From: an uncultured Oscillospiraceae bacterium
Lineage (GTDB): Bacteria > Bacillota > Clostridia > Oscillospirales > Ruminococcaceae
NCBI GenBank assembly: GCA_934539585.1
Contig: CAKTCT010000013.1
Coordinates: forward strand, 5,110-69,109
Length of the DNA stretch: 64,000 bases
Direction: 5' to 3'
Shown: positions 23,310 through 31,772 of the stretch, in pieces
Position numbering within the stretch: the stretch's first letter is position 1
Layout: each line of letters begins with the position of its first letter
Program-made: the position numbers and the translations under genes
The notes under the pieces: generated by a model
The model's input: only the letters and a program-made list of their open reading frames with translations
Told to the model about the DNA's origin: nothing
The model's database searches: none

Positions 23310-24911
23310 ATGATTACCGTCTCAAATCTCAGCCTGAGCTTCAGCGGCCAGGCCCTTTTCAAAAACGTGGACCTGAAGTTCACCGAAGGCAACTGCTACG
23401 GCGTCATCGGCGCCAACGGCGCAGGCAAGTCCACCTTCCTGCGGATTCTCTCCGGGGAGCTGGAGCCCACCGGCGGCGAGGTCATCATCGACGCCAAAAA
23501 CCGCATGTCCGTCCTCAAGCAGGACCACTTCGCCTTTGACGAATACACCGCCCTGGACACCATCATCATGGGAAACCGGAAGCTCTACGACATCATGAAG
23601 CAAAAGGATGCCCTCTACGCCAAGGAGGACTTCACCGAGGAGGACGGCATCCTGGCCTCTGAGCTGGAGTACGAATTCTCCGAAATGAACGGCTGGGACG
23701 CCGAAACCGAAGCCGGCAAGCTCCTCCAGGGTCTGGGCCTCTCCCTGGACCTCCTGGAGCAGAACATGGCATCCCTCCCCGTCCGGGATAAGGTCAAGGT
23801 TCTCCTGGCCCAGGCCCTGTTCGGCGAGCCGGACATCATCCTTCTGGACGAGCCCACCAACCACCTGGACAACGACTCCATCACCTGGCTGGAAGACTTC
23901 CTCATGGACTACCCCGGCACCGTCATCGTGGTCTCCCACGACCGCCACTTCCTGAATAACGTCTGCACCCACATCGTGGACGTGGACTACAACCAGATCA
24001 AGATTTACGTGGGCAACTACGACTTCTGGTACGAGTCCAGCCAGCTGATGCAGCGCCTCATCAAGGAGCAGAACCGCAAGGTGGAGGACAAAATCAAGGA
24101 CCTCCAGAGCTTCATCGCCCGGTTCTCCGCCAACAAGTCCAAATCCCGGCAGGCCACCTCCCGCCGGAAGCTCTTAGACAAGCTCTCCGTGGAGGAAATG
24201 CCCGCCTCCTCCCGCCGCTACCCCTTCGTGGCCTTCACCATGGACCGGGAGCCCGGCAAGGAAATCCTCACCGTGGAAAACCTCTCCAAGACCGTGGACG
24301 GCGTCAAGGTCCTGGACAACGTCTCCTTCCGGATCAACCGGGGCGACAAGGTGGGCTTCGTCGGCGAAAACGAGATCGCCGTCACCACCCTTTTCCAGAT
24401 TCTGATGGAGGAGATCGAGCCCGACGAGGGCTCCTTCAAGTGGGGCATCAGCACCAGCCGCTCCTACTTCCCCAAGGATAACTCCGCCTACTTCGACGGC
24501 TGCCGCCTGTCCATCCTGGACTGGATCCGCCAATACGCCCCGCCGGAGGCCCTGGACAGCTACCTCCGGGGATTCCTGGGCAAGATGCTTTTCTCCGGCG
24601 ACGACGTTTTGAAACCCGTAGAAGTCCTCTCCGGCGGCGAGAAGGTCCGCTGCATGCTCTCCCGGATGATGATGTTCGGCTCCAACGTCCTGATTCTGGA
24701 CCAGCCCACCAACCACCTGGACCTGGAATCCATCACCGCCGTCAACAACGGCCTGACGGCCTTCAAGGGCATCGTCCTCTTTGCCTCCTACGACCACGAG
24801 TTCGTGGAGACCGTAGCCAACCGCATCATGGAGTTCACCCCCGACGGCCTCATCGACCGCCTGAGCACCTACGACGAGTACCTGGAATGGAAACAACAGA
24901 ACCGGAAGTGA
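23310..24911 (+). CDS. ABC-F family ATPase (YkpA/YbiT-like)
   Basis: Soluble twin-ATPase protein of the ABC-F class that acts on ribosomes (translation rescue or ribosome-targeting antibiotic protection). The first cassette has Walker A GANGAGKS (34-41) and Walker B ILLDEPTNHLD (177-187); the linker (240-300) is charged. The second has LSGGEKVR (440-447). The first signature reads LPVRDKVKV (156-164), the second Walker A reads GENEIAVTT (352-360), and the second Walker B ends LDQPTN with Gln465 for the catalytic Glu. AGAAAGGA 7 nt before the ATG at 23310 fixes the start, giving 533 residues. No membrane domain. Confidence 0.92.
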   Translation: MITVSNLSLSFSGQALFKNVDLKFTEGNCYGVIGANGAGKSTFLRILSGELEPTGGEVIIDAKNRMSVLKQDHFAFDEYTALDTIIMGNRKLYDIMKQKDALYAKEDFTEEDGILASELEYEFSEMNGWDAETEAGKLLQGLGLSLDLLEQNMASLPVRDKVKVLLAQALFGEPDIILLDEPTNHLDNDSITWLEDFLMDYPGTVIVVSHDRHFLNNVCTHIVDVDYNQIKIYVGNYDFWYESSQLMQRLIKEQNRKVEDKIKDLQSFIARFSANKSKSRQATSRRKLLDKLSVEEMPASSRRYPFVAFTMDREPGKEILTVENLSKTVDGVKVLDNVSFRINRGDKVGFVGENEIAVTTLFQILMEEIEPDEGSFKWGISTSRSYFPKDNSAYFDGCRLSILDWIRQYAPPEALDSYLRGFLGKMLFSGDDVLKPVEVLSGGEKVRCMLSRMMMFGSNVLILDQPTNHLDLESITAVNNGLTAFKGIVLFASYDHEFVETVANRIMEFTPDGLIDRLSTYDEYLEWKQQNRK

Positions 24912-24918
24912 GACAGCT

Positions 24919-25704
24919 ATGACCGAGATCATCGCGCGGCGGCAGTTCCCTCCCCTGTATATCTGGCTGGACCTGGCCTTTCTGGCGGTCTACCTCTTTC
25001 TCCTCCTCTGGAAAAAGAAGTACATGACCGTCCTGGTGGGCGCCGTCATGGGCCTGGTTTATATGTTGGTGGACTACGGCATTTTCCACTTAGTCTGCCG
25101 CTCCCGGACCATTTCGGAGGGATACAGCCTGTTCTGGGTCCTCCTCTGGATGTCCGTCAGCTACGGCTTCACCAATTTCACCTGGATATGGCTGTGGATT
25201 TCCCGGGACTCCCACCTTTTCGAGTGGTCCTTGCTGATCCTCAGCTGGTGGTTCTGCTGCCCCCTGCTGACCCAGACCTTTGCCGGGGACGCCCCGCCGA
25301 TCACCATCCAGCGCACCACCGGCGCCTACCACGGCTATATGGCCGCCATCCTTTTTGCAGGGTATTTGGGCCTTGTCGTCTACAATCTCTATCAAAAGGA
25401 ACGGGCCAAGCGGGTGCAGATTCCCTGGCTCCTGGCCATCGGCATCCTGGTCCAGCTGGGCTGGGAGGCCGGGCTCCTCTTGGGCGGCATCCGCAGTGCG
25501 GGATTTGCAACCTTGGGCGAGAAGCTCCGTCCCCTCTTAATCAACTCCCTCCTGGAGACCAACCTGGGGATGCCCTACGTCTACGCCATCTATATCGCCC
25601 TGTCCCGCCGCTTCACCGAGGACCTCCGTCGGCGTCCCGCCATTCCCTTCCCCGACCGCATCGCCGAAAACAACCGCCAGCGCCCCTCCCGCCCCGCACT
25701 CTGA
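24919..25704 (+). CDS. Seven-helix membrane protein of unknown function
   Basis: A 261-residue protein with about seven hydrophobic segments and many aromatic residues in helices 3-4 (FTNFTWIWLWISRD, LLILSWWFCCPLL). The C-terminal 30 residues are hydrophilic and Arg/Pro-rich. It begins 7 bp after the ABC-F stop and is likely co-transcribed with it. The layout is like uncharacterised Clostridial membrane proteins; no transport or enzyme motif is visible. Confidence 0.75.
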   Translation: MTEIIARRQFPPLYIWLDLAFLAVYLFLLLWKKKYMTVLVGAVMGLVYMLVDYGIFHLVCRSRTISEGYSLFWVLLWMSVSYGFTNFTWIWLWISRDSHLFEWSLLILSWWFCCPLLTQTFAGDAPPITIQRTTGAYHGYMAAILFAGYLGLVVYNLYQKERAKRVQIPWLLAIGILVQLGWEAGLLLGGIRSAGFATLGEKLRPLLINSLLETNLGMPYVYAIYIALSRRFTEDLRRRPAIPFPDRIAENNRQRPSRPAL

Positions 25705-25710
25705 CCCATA

Positions 25711-25748
25711 CCGCCCGCCGCCCTCCATCGCGGCAGGCGGTTCCTTTT
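25711..25748 (+). terminator. Terminator after the ABC-F/membrane protein genes
   Basis: CCGCC-GCCGC stem pairing with GCGGC-GGCGG (one mismatch), then TTCCTTTT. Confidence 0.65.
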
Positions 25749-25777
25749 GCCCTTTTTCCCGCCAAAAGCGCCCACAC

Positions 25778-25820
25778 AAAAAACCACCGCCCGCCGCGAT
25801 CATCCCATCGCGGCGGGCGG
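25778..25820 (-). terminator. Terminator of the DUF11 gene
   Basis: Perfect 14-bp stem (25787-25800 with 25807-25820) and 6-nt loop; on the minus strand it is followed by TGGTTTTTTG. Confidence 0.8.
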
Positions 25821-25896
25821 CACATTTTCCCCATCCCGGAACCGTCCTCCCGAGAACCCGCTCCCACCGCGCCGCAGGAGCGGAATCCTGCCGGAC

Positions 25897-26748
25897 TCAG
25901 ACAGTCCCCGTCACCACCAGAGTGGACACCCCCGGCACGACCTTCCAGGTCCCGTCGGCGTTCTGGACATACGTGGCCGCCGGAACGGTGATCTGCCCCG
26001 CCAGAGTGGCAAAAACGCCAGTGGTCTCGTTGTAGGTGTAGTTGGTGTTGGCGGCCCAGGCCGTGCCGTTGAAGGTAACGGCAATGTCCCGGAGCCGGGG
26101 ATCAAAGGTATCCGTCAGCACCACGGCGTCCTCGACGGTAGCCGGGAGACTGCCGGAATTCTCAATGACAAAGGTGTAGGTCAGCGGACTGTTTTCGGTG
26201 ACAGTCGCCGGACAAAGGGCCTTGCTGACGCTCAGGTCCGCCCGGTTCTCCATGTTGATGGTCGCCGTCACGGTCAGCGGCGCGGCGATCCCGCCGCCGG
26301 TGATGGTAGCCGTGTTGGTGATGCTGGCCTCCACCCCCAGGGGCGCGTAGCCGGTGGCCTGGGCCTCATAGACCAGCAGAACGTTCCCCCCGGCGGGCAC
26401 ATTGATGCCGGTAACGGTCAGGGGCGGACCGCCGTCCACAGTGGGAGCCGCCTGCAATACGCCGTCCACGTAATAGCGCAGGGAGCCCTCCGTGTAGGCC
26501 AGGGGATACACCGTTTCGCCGCCGAAGACGTACCCGCCCAGATCGTCCCGGACCGTCAGCCCGGTCAGAGCCGCCGTGCCGCTGTTCACCAGGGAGATCA
26601 CATAGGTCACGTCGTCCCGGGCGGTGTAGTCGTCGGACACCGCCGTTTTGCCGGCGGACAACGTCTCCAGAATCTCGCCGGTGACGACATTGGATTCAGC
26701 GGCCCCGCCGTTGTAGGAAAGGGTCGCCACGTTTGTGAATCTTGCCAT
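25897..26748 (-). CDS. DUF11-repeat protein without a signal peptide
   Basis: A 283-residue, acid-poor, Thr/Val-rich beta protein made of two or more DUF11-like immunoglobulin folds. The first runs about 25-145 (VVTGEILETLSAGKTAVSDD, VTYVISLVNSGTAALTGLTV) and the second 165-250 (ADLSVSKALCPATV, LTYTFVIENSGSLPATV). DUF11 proteins are usually exported, but this one has no signal peptide, membrane helix or sorting motif. GGAG lies 8 nt before the ATG. A CATAGCCT with an AC 17 bp upstream (near 26800) vaguely fits a late mother-cell sigma promoter, so a spore-surface role is a low-confidence idea. Confidence 0.75.
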   Translation of the reverse strand: MARFTNVATLSYNGGAAESNVVTGEILETLSAGKTAVSDDYTARDDVTYVISLVNSGTAALTGLTVRDDLGGYVFGGETVYPLAYTEGSLRYYVDGVLQAAPTVDGGPPLTVTGINVPAGGNVLLVYEAQATGYAPLGVEASITNTATITGGGIAAPLTVTATINMENRADLSVSKALCPATVTENSPLTYTFVIENSGSLPATVEDAVVLTDTFDPRLRDIAVTFNGTAWAANTNYTYNETTGVFATLAGQITVPAATYVQNADGTWKVVPGVSTLVVTGTV

Positions 26749-26894
26749 GTCTCACACTCCAATTTCAGATCGTAGGGCCGCAGCCCTCGATACAGGCTAT
26801 GCGCCGCCTCCGGGGACCGTGCCTTCCCCGCCGGATACCCTTCTCCCACCCCAAAGCGCCCCTGTTTTCCCCAAAACCGCCGTGCCCCAAGCGC

Positions 26895-26923
26895 TGGACA
26901 TCCTCCCCCGTTTCTGCTATACT
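26895..26923 (+). promoter_or_regulatory. Sigma-A promoter of the small GNAT-like gene
   Basis: TGGACA (26895-26900), 17 bp, TATACT (26918-26923). Confidence 0.7.
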
Positions 26924-26958
26924 GAAAGCACGACTACACATCAAGGAGGATACCACCC

Positions 26959-27189
26959 ATGAACCTCATCCGACTCCAGGCCCCCGACCTGGAAAAAGCC
27001 GAAGAACTGGCCGCCGAAATGGGCGGGGACACGGTGTTCAACTTCGTCCACCCCAACAACCACCGGATGATCGGCTTTCTCCGCTCCAAGGGCTACACCG
27101 TCCTGAATCTCCTGGAAATCCGCAAGCCCTTCCAGGGCGAGACCCTTACCACCACTATCCGCGTCGGCGATCACACCTTCGATTACTGA
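26959..27189 (+). CDS. Small GNAT C-terminal-half-like protein (76 aa)
   Basis: Residues 22-60 (GGDTVFNFVHPNNHRMIGFL, then RSKGYTVLNLLEIRKP) match the C-terminal half of a GNAT acetyltransferase, but the acetyl-CoA-binding N-terminal half is absent: only 21 residues precede it. The gene is not a broken remnant by appearance, since it has its own promoter, an AAGGAGG ribosome site 9 nt before the ATG and a terminator. It may be a complete small protein of a little-studied family. Function unknown. Confidence 0.75.
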   Translation: MNLIRLQAPDLEKAEELAAEMGGDTVFNFVHPNNHRMIGFLRSKGYTVLNLLEIRKPFQGETLTTTIRVGDHTFDY

Positions 27190-27201
27190 ATTTCCCCAGA
27201 C

Positions 27202-27248
27202 AAAAACCGAGCGCCCCGGCCTTCCCGCCGAGACGCTCGGTTCTTTTT
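27202..27248. terminator. Bidirectional terminator between convergent genes
   Basis: ACCGAGCG/CGCTCGGT stem with T runs on both strands (TTCTTTTT on plus, TTTTTG on minus). It serves the GNAT-like gene and the aldo/keto reductase operon. Confidence 0.8.
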
Positions 27249-27253
27249 CCGCC

Positions 27254-28114
27254 CTATTTTCCGCCGGACACCGCCTGGGCCAGAAAGGCCGTCACCGCCT
27301 CCCCGGTATCCCGGGGAGCAAAGCAGGTGCGGCCGGTGTCCAGCCCGGCGATCTCCGCCATTTCCTCCTCCGACAGAGTGAAGTCGAAAATGTCCAGATT
27401 TTCCCGCATCCGCCGGGGATTGGCGGACTTGACCAGGGGCACGGTCCCCCGCTCTGTCAGCCACCGCAGGACCACCTGGGCCGCCGATTTCCCGTGGGCC
27501 GCCCCGATGCGGCAGAGGACCTCGTTCCGGAGCAGGTCCTTCTGCCCGGCGGACAGCGGCGACCAGGCCAGCAGCGAAATGTCCTGGTTTTCCAGATAGG
27601 CCCGCTCCCCCTCCCGCTGGAAAAAGGGATTGCACTCCAGCAGGTTCACGGCGGGCTTCACCCGGTTCCAGAACTGGAAGTCCGCCAGCCGGTCCTGGGG
27701 AAAATTATCCACCCCCAAAGCCCGGATGCGGCCCGCCTCGTACAGCTCCTCCATGGCCTGCCAGGCCCCGAAGCAGTCGTGATAGGGCTGGTGGATCACA
27801 TACAGGTCCAGATACGAAAGCCCCAGCCGCTCCATAGACGCCGCAAAGCCCCGCTTGGCCCCCGGATAGCTGATGTCCGGGATCCAGAGCTTGGTGGAAA
27901 TAAACAGCTCCTTCCGGGGCACCCCGCAGCGGCGGATAGCCCTCCCCACAGCCTCCTCGTTGCCGTAGGCCGCCGCCGTGTCGATAAACCGGCAGCCCGC
28001 CTGGATCGCCTGGACCACCGCCTCCTCGCAGACCTCCGGGTCCGTCATGCGGAAAACCCCGTAGCCGATGGGCGGCATGGCGACGCCGTTGTTCAGCAAA
28101 ACCGCCTTCTTCAT
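27254..28114 (-). CDS. Aldo/keto reductase
   Basis: NAD(P)H-dependent reductase of carbonyl compounds, 286 residues, TIM barrel. The catalytic tetrad is visible as Asp45 and Tyr50 (FIDTAAAYGNEEAVGRAI), Lys75 (STKLW) and His108 (YVIHQP). The C-terminal cofactor segment is VPLVKSANPRRMRENL. The ATG overlaps the stop of the upstream MATE gene by 4 nt, so the two are translationally coupled. Similar to the 2,5-diketogluconate reductase-like group; the natural substrate cannot be told. Confidence 0.92.
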   Translation of the reverse strand: MKKAVLLNNGVAMPPIGYGVFRMTDPEVCEEAVVQAIQAGCRFIDTAAAYGNEEAVGRAIRRCGVPRKELFISTKLWIPDISYPGAKRGFAASMERLGLSYLDLYVIHQPYHDCFGAWQAMEELYEAGRIRALGVDNFPQDRLADFQFWNRVKPAVNLLECNPFFQREGERAYLENQDISLLAWSPLSAGQKDLLRNEVLCRIGAAHGKSAAQVVLRWLTERGTVPLVKSANPRRMRENLDIFDFTLSEEEMAEIAGLDTGRTCFAPRDTGEAVTAFLAQAVSGGK

Positions 28115-29503
28115 GCCTTCTCCCTCTTTTCTTCAGACCGTTTGGCCGGATGACACCACAGCAGCGCCGCAAAAATCAGCAGCGCCGTCACCGACAGGCT
28201 GATGGGATACGCCGTCATAATGGTGGAAAACGTCCGGCTCCTGGGGAACACCCACTGAATCCACCCAATGCGGACCCCGCACACCCCCACCATGGTCAGC
28301 AGCGCCGGAGCCAGGGAAATCCCGAACCCCCGCAGATACCCTGCCATGATCTCATACAGCAGGCTGAAGGAATGGGAAATCATCACCATCATCAGCCGGA
28401 TGTAGCCGGTCTCCACCACCTCCGGGTCGCTGTTGAACAGGGTCAGCAGCGGCTTTCCAAAGAGCAGAATCACCGCAATGGCCCCCGCCAGAGCCAGAGC
28501 GCCCTCCATCAGACAAAGCGCCAGCGTCCTCCGGCAGCGGCCCACCTGTCCCGCCCAGGAATTCTGCCCTACAAAGGTGGTGCACGCCTGGGAGAAGGAG
28601 TTGAGGATGTCGTAGGTGATGATCTCGATGTTGTACGCCGCGCTGGACGCCGCCATGACCACGGTGCCCAGACTGTTGATGGCGGCCTGGATCACGATAT
28701 TGGAAAAAGCGAACACCGCGCTTTGCAGCCCGGCGGGGAGCCCGATACGGAGGATGCGCCCCAGGATCGCCCCGTCGATCCGCAGCCGCTTGGGGTCCAG
28801 CCGGACCTCCCTTGCCGTCCGCCGGAGCCGGACATAAAGCAGCGCGGCGCTGACAGCGTTGGAAATCACCGTGGCAATGGCCACGCCGTTGACCGTCATG
28901 CCCAGCACCGCCACGAAAAACAGGTTCAGCGCCACGTTGAGGACCCCGGACACCGCCAGAGCCACCAGCGGGATTTTCGTCTCCCCCACGCTGCGGAAAA
29001 TGGCCGCCTCAAAGTTGTAAAGCAGAATCACCGGCATCCCGGCCAGATAAATCCGCAGGTACAGAAGCGCCAGGGGGAACACGTCCTCCGGCACCTGGAG
29101 CATCCCCAGCAGCGGCCCCGCCGCCAGCTCCCCTACCAGAGCCACCAGCGCCCCGCCCAGCACGGCAAAGACCACCGAGGTGTGGACCGCTTTTTCCACA
29201 TCCGCCTTGTCCCCCCCGGCCCACGGCGTGGGCGATGACCACGTTGCTGCCCAGGGCGATGCCGATGAACAGGTTGACGATGAGGCTGATAATGGGGCTG
29301 TTGGCCCCCACCGCCGCCACGGCCGCCGTCCGCGCCGCGCCGGTGAAATTTCCCACCACCGCCACGTCCGAGGCGTTGAAAAGCTGCTCCAGTATGGCCG
29401 TCGCCGCCACCGGCAGGGCAAACCGCGGCAGCTTGGTCCAGATGGGCCCGTGGAGCATATCCAGCTGCCCTGTATGTTTCCGTTCTTCCATATGCAAAAC
29501 CAT
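28111..29503 (-). pseudogene. MATE-family efflux transporter with a +1 frameshift at a G7 tract
   Basis: Multidrug/sodium antiporter of the MATE family, about 464 residues if repaired. The first 98 or so codons (MEERKHTGQLDMLHG, LPVAATAILEQLFNASDVAVV) are in one frame down to AHAVGRG; the rest (DKADVEKAVHTS onward to the end at 28111) is in another. The switch falls on seven Gs (29211-29217 on the plus strand as C7); six would restore the frame. All else looks intact. It could be a sequencing error, a recent mutation or a slippage-controlled gene. Start taken at 29503 (or 29491); no strong ribosome site is seen. Confidence 0.8.
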
Positions 29504-29528
29504 CCCGTTCTCGTTGAATTCCTTCCCA

Positions 29529-29557
29529 ATTATACCGCCCCCGCCGATCGATAGCAA
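29529..29557 (-). promoter_or_regulatory. Sigma-A promoter of the MATE-aldo/keto reductase operon
   Basis: TTGCTA (29552-29557), 17 bp, TATAAT (29529-29534), minus strand. Confidence 0.75.
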
Positions 29558-29584
29558 ATACTTATAAAAAATACATTTCCATAG

Positions 29585-29613
29585 TTGCAAGGAATGGATT
29601 TACGTGGTATACT
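29585..29613 (+). promoter_or_regulatory. Sigma-A promoter of the lysR gene
   Basis: TTGCAA (29585-29590), 17 bp, TATACT (29608-29613). Only 27 bp separate it from the divergent MATE promoter, so a LysR site here could control both. Confidence 0.75.
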
Positions 29614-29631
29614 CTTTTTGAGGTGAAGAAC

Positions 29632-30510
29632 ATGGACATTCGCGTGCTCCGATATTTTTTGACCGTGGCAAGAGAGGGGACCATCACCCGGGCGGCGGAA
29701 AGCCTCCACATCGCCCAGCCCTCCCTTTCCAAACAGCTGATGGAGCTGGAAGCCCAGCTGGGAAAGCCCCTCCTGATCCGCGGCAAGCGGAAGATCACCC
29801 TGACCGAGGACGGCGTCCTCCTGCGGAAGCGTGCGGAGGAGATCGTCTCTCTCCTGGAAAAAACCGAGCAGGAGCTCACCGCCGACCATGGGACCCTCAG
29901 CGGTGAAATCGCCGTGGGCGGGATGCCGATACCGTCCCTCCTTCATGCGGCGGCGGAGATGCGGCAGCAGCACCCGGAACTCCGCTTCAACTTTTACAGC
30001 GGAGACGCCGCCGCCGTCACCGAACGCCTGGACCACGGCAGCCTGGACTTCGCCGTCCTGCTGGAGCCGGTGGATACGGTGAAATACGAGTACCTCTCCC
30101 TGGGGGACACCGCCTGCTGGGGCTTCCTTCTCCCCCAGGACAGCCCCCTGGCGGCAAACCCTGCGGTGACGCCCGAGGACCTGGACCGCGTCCCCCTGAT
30201 CATCCACCGCCGGGTGGGGCTCCAGCGGGAGATCGCCCACTGGGCTCGGCGGGAGCTGGAGCAGCTGAACGTCGCCGCCACCTACAACGTGGTCAACGGC
30301 GATCCCTCCCCCTTTGTCCGCAGCGGACTGGGCTGCTTTCTCACCAGCAGCGACCACCTCCCCAAGCAGCTGGACGCCGGCCTCTGCTTCCGCCCCCTGG
30401 ACCCGCCCCTGAAGATTCGCCACGCCCTGGTCTGGAAGCGCTACGCCGTCCTCTCCAAAGCGGCCCAGGCGCTGCTGGAAAAGCTCCGCGGGGACGTCCC
30501 GGAAAAATAA
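29632..30510 (+). CDS. LysR-family transcriptional regulator
   Basis: DNA-binding regulator of 292 residues. The N-terminal winged helix-turn-helix is typical (LRYFLTVAREGTITRAAESL, then AQPSLSKQLMELE), followed by a linker helix and a periplasmic-binding-like effector domain from about residue 88. GAGG 8 nt before the ATG supports the start at 29632 over the GTG three codons earlier. It is divergent from the MATE/aldo-keto reductase operon and, by the usual LysR logic, probably controls it. The effector is unknown. Confidence 0.9.
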   Translation: MDIRVLRYFLTVAREGTITRAAESLHIAQPSLSKQLMELEAQLGKPLLIRGKRKITLTEDGVLLRKRAEEIVSLLEKTEQELTADHGTLSGEIAVGGMPIPSLLHAAAEMRQQHPELRFNFYSGDAAAVTERLDHGSLDFAVLLEPVDTVKYEYLSLGDTACWGFLLPQDSPLAANPAVTPEDLDRVPLIIHRRVGLQREIAHWARRELEQLNVAATYNVVNGDPSPFVRSGLGCFLTSSDHLPKQLDAGLCFRPLDPPLKIRHALVWKRYAVLSKAAQALLEKLRGDVPEK

Positions 30511-30515
30511 TCCCA

Positions 30516-30544
30516 TTGTTTTCCCCCGCCATTTCTGCTATAAT
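30516..30544 (+). promoter_or_regulatory. Sigma-A promoter of the lipoprotein gene
   Basis: TTGTTT (30516-30521), 17 bp, perfect TATAAT (30539-30544). Confidence 0.7.
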
Positions 30545-30596
30545 AAGGAAAACGGCGGCCCTCCCGCCGATCTCGCCTTTTAGGAGCGTGACGCAT

Positions 30597-31760
30597 ATGA
30601 AAAAAACACGACTGGCCGCCCTCCTCCTGGCCGGGAGCCTCCTGCTCCCCCTGACCGCCTGCGCCGCAGAGCCCACCGGCAGCCTCCCCGCAGAACCGTC
30701 CTCCTCCGAGCCCTCCATCGCCCCGGAAGAGCCCTCCCGGCCTGCGGAACCGGCAGTGAAAATCACCCCCGCCGCCGTCAGATCCGCGGACACCGAAGTC
30801 TACGAGTCCTCGGACTTCACCATGACCATCCCCAAGGGCTGGACCGTCACCACCGGCGGGATCAACATGTACCACAGCATCCGGGTCAGCGACCCCGACG
30901 AGCCCCTGAACCAGATGTTCATCCTCCTGAAAGCCGACTGCCTCCTTCACTCCCAGGCGGGCAAGGACGCCTGGCAGTATAACTACGAGCTGGGGAACAC
31001 CCAGGCGGCGCTTCTGGCCAGCGCCCCGGTCCTGCCCAATCCCTCCACCGAGGGCTTTTACCAGATTTTCCCCCAGTACGTGGACTTTGTCACCCAGATG
31101 GAGCCCACCTACGCAGGATACACCTTTCCGACCTTTGAAAACTTCACCGTCACCGACTATTTCTCCGCCGCCGACAGCCTGCAGGACTACGCCCTGGGCG
31201 ACGGGATTCTCCGGGCGACCTTCACCGATGAAAACGGTGCCGAAGGCGAGGGCATGTTTGCCGCCGCCGTTGTGGATTTTGGAAGTTACCCCATTGCCAA
31301 CGGTCAAACGGTGGACTACCAGCTGAAAACCGTAGACGGCGGCTACTACATGGCCTATAATGTCATGGCCATTACCGCCGTCAAGGATACCTTCCTGGAG
31401 TGGGAAGAATTCCTCACCTCCTGCATGAAGACCCTCCAATACTCCGACAGCTTCGTCAGCGCCGCCAATCAGGCCAGCAATGAAGCCGTGGCCCGGGCTC
31501 AGGACATCAGCGCCAATTTCAACCAGATCGCAGACGGCATCCTGTCCTCCTGGATATGGCGGAACAAGAGTGTGGACATCCTCAGCCAGAAGCAAAGCGA
31601 TGCTATCCTTGGTTATGAACGGGTCATTGACAATGAAACGAACGTGCTTTACCGCGTTCCCAGCGGTTGGAGCGATATCTATGACGGCCACCGCTATCGG
31701 CTCGTCACCGATGACGATGCGTACTACAACCCCATCAGCGGCTACATTGAACTGGAATAA
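30597..31760 (+). CDS. Predicted lipoprotein of unknown function
   Basis: Surface lipoprotein of 387 residues. The N-terminus MKKTRLAALLLAGSLLLPLTAC ends in a lipobox (LTAC, Cys22), then a Pro/Ser/Glu-rich linker to about residue 55. The folded part starts ESSDFTMTIPKGWTVTTGG, the pattern of PsbP/DUF1795-like proteins that sit on the outer face of the membrane. A second such segment appears near the end (NVLYRVPSGWSDIYDG). GGAG lies about 10 nt before the ATG. Followed after 12 bp by the PAP2 phosphatase gene. Confidence 0.82.
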   Translation: MKKTRLAALLLAGSLLLPLTACAAEPTGSLPAEPSSSEPSIAPEEPSRPAEPAVKITPAAVRSADTEVYESSDFTMTIPKGWTVTTGGINMYHSIRVSDPDEPLNQMFILLKADCLLHSQAGKDAWQYNYELGNTQAALLASAPVLPNPSTEGFYQIFPQYVDFVTQMEPTYAGYTFPTFENFTVTDYFSAADSLQDYALGDGILRATFTDENGAEGEGMFAAAVVDFGSYPIANGQTVDYQLKTVDGGYYMAYNVMAITAVKDTFLEWEEFLTSCMKTLQYSDSFVSAANQASNEAVARAQDISANFNQIADGILSSWIWRNKSVDILSQKQSDAILGYERVIDNETNVLYRVPSGWSDIYDGHRYRLVTDDDAYYNPISGYIELE

Positions 31761-31772
31761 GGAGCGTTTTCT

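Noticed and set aside
18869..26890. Shared 18-mer TTTTCCCCAAAACCGCCG at 18871 and near 26870
   Set aside because: Flanks do not match, and such C/A-rich words are likely by chance in this composition.
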